Source: Microbacteriaceae bacterium
Lineage (GTDB): Bacteria > Actinomycetota > Actinomycetes > Actinomycetales > Microbacteriaceae
Assembly: GCA_019638805.1 (NCBI GenBank)
Contig: JAHBTA010000002.1
Span: forward strand, 1-64,000
Direction: 5' to 3'
Length of the DNA: 64,000 bases
In this document: positions 60,417 through 64,000 of the stretch, piece after piece
Position numbering within the stretch: the stretch's first letter is position 1
Layout of the letters: each line of letters opens with the position of its first letter
Notes under the pieces: model-generated
The model's database searches: none
What the model saw: only the letters and a program-made list of their open reading frames with translations
Told to the model about the DNA's origin: nothing
Position numbers and translations under genes: made by a program

Positions 60417-60830
60417 TCAGTCGTCCTTCGCGTTCGAGGTCATGCTGGCGAGGAGGCTCTCCACGCGGGCACGGATCTCGTCGCGGATGGGACGCACCTC
60501 CTCGAGCGGAAGTCCCGCGGGGTCGGGCAGCTCCCAGTCCTCGTAGCGCTTGCCAGGGAAGACCGGGCAGGCATCGCCGCAGCCCATCGTGATCACCACG
60601 TCGGCCCCGCGCACCGCCTCCACATCGAGCAGTTCGGGTGCCGCCGCCGCGATGTCGATCCCGGCCTCGCGCATGGCCTCCACGGCGACCGGGTTGAGGC
60701 TCTCCGCGGGTTCGCTGCCCGCCGACCGCACGCGCACCCGGTCCCCGGCGAGGTGGTGCAGGAATCCCGCCGCCATCTGGGATCGGCCGGCGTTGTGCAC
60801 GCACACGAACAGGACGGTCGGGATGCTCAC
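60417..60830 (-). CDS. arsC: thioredoxin-type arsenate reductase
   Basis: A 137-residue low-molecular-weight phosphatase-fold enzyme that reduces arsenate to arsenite. The P-loop is C10-VHNAG-R16 (VLFVCVHNAGRSQMAAG), the resolving cysteines are C84 and C88 (ITMGCGDACPVFPG), and the catalytic aspartate lies in WELPDPAG. This fits the thioredoxin-coupled class. GTG start at 60830 with no good ribosome binding site; it lies 22 bases after the Cys-rich peptide gene and is probably cotranscribed with it. No arsenite efflux gene is in the window. Confidence 0.92.
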   Translation of the reverse strand: MSIPTVLFVCVHNAGRSQMAAGFLHHLAGDRVRVRSAGSEPAESLNPVAVEAMREAGIDIAAAAPELLDVEAVRGADVVITMGCGDACPVFPGKRYEDWELPDPAGLPLEEVRPIRDEIRARVESLLASMTSNAKDD

Positions 60831-60852
60831 GGTTCGGTGTTTCGGTGCCGGG

Positions 60853-60921
60853 TCAGCAGCAGTCGTCCTGGCAGCAGCACGGGTCGCATCCGCAGTCGGC
60901 GCAGACGGTGAGGTCGGTCAT
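60853..60921 (-). CDS. 22-residue cysteine-rich peptide in the ars operon (metallothionein-like)
   Basis: A short open frame of 22 codons plus TGA with 8 cysteines: residues 7, 10, 12, 15, 16, 17, 21 and 22. It reads MTDLTVCADCGCDPCCCQ, then Asp, Asp, Cys, Cys. AAGGGA lies seven bases before the ATG and a strong promoter (TTGACA, 17 bases, CATGAT) points at it, so it is likely translated. It is the first gene downstream of the ArsR-controlled promoter, with arsC next. The CxxC, CxC and CCC pattern suggests binding of arsenite or another soft metal, as a buffer, chaperone or inducer sink. No homologue is known to me; the function is inference. Confidence 0.65.
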   Translation of the reverse strand: MTDLTVCADCGCDPCCCQDDCC

Positions 60922-60941
60922 GGGGGTTCCCTTCTCGATGC

Positions 60942-60957
60942 ATCGACGTTTGTCGAT
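60942..60957. promoter_or_regulatory. ArsR operator 1
   Basis: ATCGAC-GTTT-GTCGAT, a perfect inverted repeat placed at the predicted transcription start of the peptide-arsC operon. Confidence 0.5.
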
Positions 60958-60963
60958 CCATTC

Positions 60964-60992
60964 ATCATGCGCATAACATCGATGCCTGTCAA
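60964..60992 (-). promoter_or_regulatory. sigma-A promoter of the Cys-rich peptide-arsC operon
   Basis: Perfect -35 TTGACA (60992-60987), 17-base spacer, -10 CATGAT (60969-60964). Transcription would start near 60957, giving a leader of about 36 bases. It is the clearest sigma-A promoter found in the window. Confidence 0.68.
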
Positions 60993-60995
60993 TGT
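60976..60995. promoter_or_regulatory. ArsR operator 2
   Basis: ACATCGATGCCTGTCAATGT, arms ACATCGA and TCAATGT with one mismatch. It covers the -35 of the arsC-side promoter and lies just before the arsR -10, so one bound ArsR dimer could shut both directions. Its centre is 36 bases from operator 1. Confidence 0.5.
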
Positions 60996-60999
60996 ATGG

Positions 61000-61005
61000 C
61001 ACACT
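61000..61005 (+). promoter_or_regulatory. possible -10 element of a leaderless arsR transcript
   Basis: CACACT, six bases (GAGGGC), then the arsR ATG at 61012. The first base departs from TANNNT. Confidence 0.35.
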
Positions 61006-61011
61006 GAGGGC

Positions 61012-61362
61012 ATGCCCGTTCTGGAGCTCCTGCCGGTCCGCGATCTTCAGTCCTGCTGCGCGCCCATCACACGCGAGCCGGTGTCGACCGAAAATGCCGA
61101 GCGCCTCGCTGCTGCCCTCAAGGCGCTCGCCGACCCGGCGCGCCTACGGCTCATCTCGATGGTCGCGGCGCACGAGGACGGCGAGGCGTGCGTGTGCGAT
61201 CTCACCGAACCCCTCGGGCTCTCCCAGCCGACCGTTTCACACCACCTCAAGGTGCTGGTCGGCGCCGGCTACCTCACGCGCACCAAGCGTGGCACCTGGC
61301 ACTACTACCGGCTCGTGCCGGGCGCGCTGGACTCGGCGGCGTCGCTGCTCGCCAGCGTGTGA
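61012..61362 (+). CDS. arsR: ArsR family arsenic-responsive repressor
   Basis: A 116-residue winged-helix repressor. The DNA-binding part has ALADPARLRLISMVA, GLSQPTVSHHLKVLVGAGYL and RGTWHYYRL. The classic arsenite site ACVCDL in helix 3 (Cys60, Cys62) is present, and a second cysteine pair lies at Cys15-Cys16 near the N-terminus, giving up to four thiol ligands. Upstream in-frame codons exist, but the ATG at 61012 fits family length and the leaderless spacing. It faces the peptide-arsC operon and should repress both directions. Confidence 0.92.
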   Translation: MPVLELLPVRDLQSCCAPITREPVSTENAERLAAALKALADPARLRLISMVAAHEDGEACVCDLTEPLGLSQPTVSHHLKVLVGAGYLTRTKRGTWHYYRLVPGALDSAASLLASV

Positions 61363-61422
61363 GCGCCGCGAGCTCAGTGCGGATGGACCCGCTCAGTCAG
61401 ACCCCTCTTAGGGACCTGAGAT

Positions 61423-61464
61423 CCGCCCTCGGGGTCATTCCGAGGTGAGCGATTCAGAGGGCGG
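61423..61464. terminator. possible stem-loop terminator between arsR and parE
   Basis: CCTCGG-(7)-CCGAGG (61427-61445) forms a six-pair hairpin, and CCGCCCTC (61423-61430) can instead pair with GAGGGCGG (61457-61464). The genes converge here. No T-tract follows, so termination is a guess. Confidence 0.25.
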
Positions 61465-61810
61465 GGTGCTGACCAGAGAGGTCCATCGCGTCATGTAGCA
61501 GGCGGACGACCTGGACCACGTTGCCGACTTGGCGGTAGATCACGAAGTGTCGAGGGTTGGCGATTCTCCGCAGGCCCTGGCTGACATCATCCCGGCTGGA
61601 TATCAGGTGCAGGCTGCGGACTCCATGCCCGAGGTCGGTGCGGTCGTGCGATCCGACGCGATTCGGGTCGTCCACGATGCTGAGGATCGCAGCGTCGATG
61701 AGTGCTTCGTAGCCGTCGCGGATCGCTGCGCCGAACTGTGTGGTCGACCATTCGAGGATGTCATCGATGTCCGCCTCGGCTTCCGGGGCGAGGTCGAGCT
61801 CGAACGTCAC
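61454..61810 (-). CDS. parE: RelE/ParE family toxin
   Basis: A 118-residue protein of the ParE/RelE plasmid-stabilisation family. Seen: DLAPEAEADIDDILEWSTTQ at the N-terminus and RRIANPRHFVIYRQVGNVVQ followed by VVRLLHDAMD at the C-terminus, where the family has its conserved beta-strands and the R-LLH-xMD end. ParE members poison gyrase, RelE members cut mRNA; this C-terminus fits ParE better. GTG start at 61810 overlaps the antitoxin stop by four bases. Confidence 0.86.
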   Translation of the reverse strand: MTFELDLAPEAEADIDDILEWSTTQFGAAIRDGYEALIDAAILSIVDDPNRVGSHDRTDLGHGVRSLHLISSRDDVSQGLRRIANPRHFVIYRQVGNVVQVVRLLHDAMDLSGQHPAL

Positions 61811-62076
61811 GCGGTCTTGGCGTCGGCTCGCTCGGTCGCCAGGCGTCCGCGCTCTCGCAGGTAGTCCCGCAGACCATCTGCCGGGATGCGGATGCCCTGG
61901 CCGGCATCGAGGCTGGCGATCCCGGCGTCGACGGCGGCTCGGAGCGCCGCGAGCCGGGCTTCGTCCGAGACGTCCGCGGTGCCGAGCGTGGCGAGGAGTT
62001 CCTGCGCGACCTCGGCCCGCTCGGCGCGCGGGAGCGCCTTGGCGGCGTCGAGCACTTCGGCGGCGGTCGGGGTCAT
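61807..62076 (-). CDS. parD: ParD-type antitoxin
   Basis: An 89-residue helical antitoxin. The N-terminal block AAKALPRAERAEVAQELLAT is like the addiction-module antitoxins paired with RelE/ParE toxins; the C-terminal half has VDAGIASLDAGQGIRIPADG and a charged RERGR tail that would wrap the toxin. The ATG is six bases after TAGAAT, with GTCG and CGAC arms around that hexamer, so the operon is probably leaderless and self-repressed. Confidence 0.8.
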   Translation of the reverse strand: MTPTAAEVLDAAKALPRAERAEVAQELLATLGTADVSDEARLAALRAAVDAGIASLDAGQGIRIPADGLRDYLRERGRLATERADAKTA

Positions 62077-62078
62077 GA

Positions 62079-62092
62079 GTCGATTCTACGAC
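62079..62092 (-). promoter_or_regulatory. -10 element inside a small palindrome at parDE
   Basis: GTCG-TAGAAT-CGAC: four-base arms flank the -10 TAGAAT (62083-62088), which ends six bases before the parD ATG. A ParD-ParE complex bound here would block polymerase. Confidence 0.45.
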
Positions 62093-62200
62093 GGTGAACT
62101 GACATCGACCGGAACGGGGCGCGCTGGGTCCGGCTCATATGCGGTCCAGCGACCATCCGGGTACAAGAACCTCGTTGACAATATCCCGGGCTCTCGTGGT

Positions 62201-62271
62201 GGGCGATACTGGGATCGAACCAGTGACCTCTTCCGTGTCAGGGAAGCGCGCTACCGCTGCGCCAATCGCCC
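62201..62271 (-). tRNA. tRNA-Val (anticodon GAC)
   Basis: A 71-base cloverleaf: acceptor GGGCGAT/ATCGCCC, D-stem GCGC, anticodon stem CTTCC/GGAAG around loop CTGACAC (anticodon GAC), and T-arm ACTGG-TTCGATC-CCAGT. No CCA is encoded. Last of three tRNA genes in one minus-strand cluster (Gly-Cys-Val). The 124 bases between it and parD hold the parD promoter and no clear terminator. Confidence 0.95.
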
Positions 62272-62317
62272 TCACCGAATCTCTTCGGATCGGAGTGCCC
62301 TCACAGGCACTGAGTGA

Positions 62318-62387
62318 GGTGGCGACGGGATTCGAACCCGTGTATACGGCTTTGCAGGCCGCTGCCTCGCCTCTCGGCCACGCCACC
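62318..62387 (-). tRNA. tRNA-Cys (anticodon GCA)
   Basis: A 70-base cloverleaf: acceptor GGTGGCG/CGCCACC, anticodon stem GCGGC/GCCGT around loop CTGCAAA (anticodon GCA), T-arm ACGGG-TTCGAAT-CCCGT. The 5' end lies 28 bases after tRNA-Gly. No CCA is encoded. Confidence 0.95.
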
Positions 62388-62415
62388 AGGTCGGAAACCC
62401 TGTGCCTTCACTCGA

Positions 62416-62487
62416 GCGGATGACGAGACTCGAACTCGCGACCCTCACCTTGGCAAGGTGATGCGCTACCAACTGCGCTACATCCGC
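62416..62487 (-). tRNA. tRNA-Gly (anticodon GCC)
   Basis: A 72-base cloverleaf: acceptor GCGGATG/CATCCGC, anticodon stem TCACC/GGTGA around loop TTGCCAA (anticodon GCC), T-arm GCGAG-TTCGAGT-CTCGT. First gene of the cluster. No CCA is encoded. Confidence 0.95.
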
Positions 62488-62490
62488 GTT

Positions 62491-62508
62491 GCACCCGTTA
62501 CCGGGTGC
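62491..62508 (-). promoter_or_regulatory. leader hairpin of the tRNA-Gly-Cys-Val transcript
   Basis: GCACCCG and CGGGTGC form a perfect seven-pair stem with a four-base loop (TTAC), three bases before tRNA-Gly and right at the predicted transcription start. It could guide or protect the 5' end before RNase P cleavage. Confidence 0.4.
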
Positions 62509-62515
62509 GGACTCG

Positions 62516-62544
62516 ACTCTAGTCGATGGTCCCGAGCGGGCCAA
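62516..62544 (-). promoter_or_regulatory. promoter of the tRNA-Gly-Cys-Val cluster
   Basis: -35 TTGGCC (62544-62539), 17-base spacer, -10 TAGAGT (62521-62516). Start near 62509 would leave a 22-base leader before tRNA-Gly. Confidence 0.55.
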
Positions 62545-62571
62545 ACTCTTTACGCGCGCGGCGAAACACGT

Positions 62572-63051
62572 TCAGCCCCACCAGAACAGGTTGGGCATGA
62601 ACAGCGCGCTCGTCGTCGATGCGGTCGCGATGGATGCCGTGAGGACCCGCGTGGTCCACAGCACCAGATGCAGGTAGGCGACCCCCAGGACCGCCGTCGT
62701 CGCGTACCGGCCGACCCGCTCGGAGGCGCGGAGGGCACGCAGACCCCGGTGCCCGGTGAGGATGGCCGCGGCGATCGCGACGATCGAAAGGAACGAGACC
62801 GAGCCCATCATCCGGGCCGTCTCGGTCGTGTCGATGAAGTGCAGGAACGTCAGGTTGACCGCCAGGATGCGCCCGGCGATGAAGGCGACCGTCACGATCG
62901 CCACGATGCCCGCCGACGCCACCGCGGCCGGCGGCAGGGCCTCGACCGCGAGCACGAACCGGCGCCACGACGACACCGGCCGCGGCACCACGGTGAGCGC
63001 GGGCGCGACCGGGCGCAGGCCGACGGGTAACGCGGAGCCGGGGGAACTCAC
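62572..63051 (-). CDS. integral membrane protein of unknown function
   Basis: A 159-residue protein with about four hydrophobic segments: AAVASAGIVAIVTVAFIAGR, MMGSVSFLSIVAIAAAILTG, TTAVLGVAYLHLVLW and a C-terminal stretch ending in FMPNLFWWG. The N-terminal 30 residues are proline-rich and cytoplasmic. The GTG start is six bases after TAGTGT (63058-63063), so it is probably leaderless. No known domain was recognised. It lies between the tRNA cluster and the second tRNA-Val. Confidence 0.7.
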   Translation of the reverse strand: MSSPGSALPVGLRPVAPALTVVPRPVSSWRRFVLAVEALPPAAVASAGIVAIVTVAFIAGRILAVNLTFLHFIDTTETARMMGSVSFLSIVAIAAAILTGHRGLRALRASERVGRYATTAVLGVAYLHLVLWTTRVLTASIATASTTSALFMPNLFWWG

Positions 63052-63057
63052 CAGGCC

Positions 63058-63063
63058 ACACTA
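63058..63063 (-). promoter_or_regulatory. -10 element of a probable leaderless promoter for the membrane protein gene
   Basis: TAGTGT, six bases (GGCCTG), then the GTG start. Confidence 0.45.
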
Positions 63064-63173
63064 GGTCGGCGCACCCCCCGTTGTCACCCGTTCGGGGGCC
63101 ACTCCCAGGGTTAAGGGACGGGTGAGGCACCCGTGCTCCGGCCCGTGCGGTGCTGTGGCAAGATGGAGGCCGC

Positions 63174-63245
63174 GGGCGATTGGCGCAGTTGGTAGCGCGC
63201 TTCCTTCACACGGAAGAGGTCATCAGTTCGAGTCTGGTATCGCCC
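63174..63245 (+). tRNA. tRNA-Val (anticodon CAC)
   Basis: A 72-base cloverleaf: acceptor GGGCGAT/ATCGCCC, anticodon stem CTTCC/GGAAG around loop TTCACAC (anticodon CAC), T-arm ATCAG-TTCGAGT-CTGGT with one G-U pair. Much of it is identical to the tRNA-Val(GAC) gene 0.9 kb away on the other strand, so the two probably arose by duplication. CAAGAT at 63159-63164 is a possible -10. No CCA is encoded. Confidence 0.95.
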
Positions 63246-63295
63246 ACACCCGAGGAAGCCCCTGGCACGACGCCGATGCACCGCGAAGGTCCGTC

Positions 63296-63769
63296 CTACG
63301 ACGGGGGCAGTGGATGCTCGCCCTTGACGAAGAAGTAGCTGCCCCGGATCTCGCCGGCCAGCTTCGAGCGCTGACGCGCCCATTTGAACGCGTCGAGCTC
63401 GGCGGGAGGAGTCATCCCTTCGCTCAGTTTGAAGCCGACGGCGCGCTTCCCACCCGCCGCCTTGGTCCACAGTACGTTCACGGCCAGCCCGTCGGCGAAA
63501 TGCAGGGTCGGCCAGAACAGATCGTCGTCCTCGTAGACGAACACTTCGAGGATCGGCGAGGCCAGCACGATGTCGCGTTCGCTGCGAAGGATCTGCTCGA
63601 CCCAGGCGACGACGTCGGCACGCGCTTCGGGCGCTGCGGTGACGTAGTCGGTGTCGTACTTGTTGGCGAAGTAGCGGGCCTCGCTCGCACGCAGCCCGGC
63701 CAGGGCCGGCGCCACGGGCGAGGACTCCAGCCCGGCTGCGGACACCTCGGTGTACGTCACGACGGTCAT
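63296..63769 (-). CDS. protein of unknown function
   Basis: A 157-residue soluble protein with acidic and aromatic residues spread evenly. Visible segments: GLRASEARYFANKYDTDYVT, IVLASPILEVFVYEDDDLFW, HFADGLAVNVLWTKAAGGKR and KWARQRSKLAGEIRGSYFFV. No signal peptide, membrane helix or known motif is seen. AGGAG sits six bases before the ATG. It lies nine bases after the VOC-family gene on the same strand, so the two are probably cotranscribed. Function not recognised. Confidence 0.65.
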   Translation of the reverse strand: MTVVTYTEVSAAGLESSPVAPALAGLRASEARYFANKYDTDYVTAAPEARADVVAWVEQILRSERDIVLASPILEVFVYEDDDLFWPTLHFADGLAVNVLWTKAAGGKRAVGFKLSEGMTPPAELDAFKWARQRSKLAGEIRGSYFFVKGEHPLPPS

Positions 63770-63778
63770 GATCAGCTC

Positions 63779-64000
63779 CTATGCCTGTCGGTTCAGGATA
63801 GGGCGCTCGACCCCGACCCAGCTGTAGCCGTCGAGGTCGGTGAACTCCTCGTCGCCGACGACGGTGAGGCGATGCGACCCTGACCCCGCCGGATCGCACC
63901 CGAGCTGCTTGGCGAGCGCCGCACGCTTGTACAGCGCCAGCTTGATGGCTCCGGAGTCGAACTCCACATAGGCGGGGAAGCTCTTCGCGACAACCAGACC
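63779..64000 (-). CDS. VOC (glyoxalase/bleomycin-resistance) family protein, C-terminal part (runs off the right edge)
   Basis: The last 73 codons are visible and the frame is open to base 64000. The segment FPAYVEFDSGAIKLALYKRA, then SHRLTVVG and FTDLDGYSWVGVE, matches the second beta-alpha-beta unit of VOC-fold proteins, where the usual TDPDGYxWE strand holds a metal ligand. The terminal Glu is kept (VGVE). Family members include glyoxalases, dioxygenases and drug-binding proteins, so no activity is assigned. The N-terminal half lies outside the window. Confidence 0.7.
   Translation of the reverse strand, partial: GLVVAKSFPAYVEFDSGAIKLALYKRAALAKQLGCDPAGSGSHRLTVVGDEEFTDLDGYSWVGVERPILNRQA

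Noticed and set aside
62175..62180. TTGACA on the plus strand before the tRNA-Val(GAC) gene
   Set aside because: No -10 lies 16-18 bases downstream, and every nearby gene is on the minus strand.

Overview
The window is about 70% GC, with dense short-gap operons, many GTG starts and the gene order of Actinobacteria. The gene set points to Microbacteriaceae: carAB-pyrF next to a guanylate kinase carrying an actinobacterial IHF domain, a degenerate PriA, a DUF222-type HNH protein, and synteny with the mycobacterial pyr, aro, ruv-sec and thrS-pdx regions. The sequence does not fix genus or species.

Layout. 1-6034: edge of a DUF222/HNH gene, then a five-gene minus-strand operon potA-potD-potB-potC-amidohydrolase for polyamine-type uptake. 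6085-9068: fmt-rsmB-rpe. 9175-10293: small accessory patch with a SUKH/SMI1-like gene, the remains of a higB toxin and an intact higA antitoxin. 24451-10308: one long pyrimidine superoperon, pyrR-pyrB-pyrC-(PH-like membrane protein)-carA-carB-pyrF-mihF::gmk-rpoZ-coaBC-metK-priA, headed by a PyrR-binding-type leader hairpin. 27263-24529: sulfonate/taurine-type ABC operon ssuB-ssuA-ssuC, preceded by a four-unit, 20-bp-period operator-like array. 37180-27382: second superoperon, small membrane protein-alaS-ruvX-mltG-aroE-aroC-aroK-aroB-aroQ-efp-nusB. 37252-42219: rpsD, a lipoprotein, rarA, a secreted cyclophilin and a DUF349 protein.

42281-46981: an HTH regulator with an MFS exporter, an AbiEi-like protein and the bifunctional (p)ppGpp enzyme. 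52632-47057: ruvC-ruvA-ruvB-yajC-secD-secF, with a LexA-like box before ruvC. 52696-59596: yebC, two unknowns, pdxS-pdxT, pdxY, and thrS with a HIT-family gene. 59677-62092 is an accessory cluster: vapBC, a divergent arsenic module (arsR facing a 22-residue cysteine-rich peptide gene and arsC) and parDE. 62201-63245: tRNA-Gly, -Cys and -Val on the minus strand and a second tRNA-Val on the plus strand, around a small membrane protein. The right edge holds an unknown gene and the end of a VOC-family gene.

A recurring signal is a -10-like hexamer (TANNNT or CANNNT) exactly 6-7 bases before an annotated start codon with no useful ribosome binding site. It appears at rpe, fmt, efp, rarA, the cyclophilin, the HTH regulator, ruvC, the unknown gene at 53516, pdxS, thrS, vapB, arsR, parD and the membrane protein at 63051. 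This implies widespread leaderless transcription and was used to choose several starts. No gene-free stretch exceeds about 210 bases, no insertion sequence or prophage is visible, and no CRISPR array was seen.
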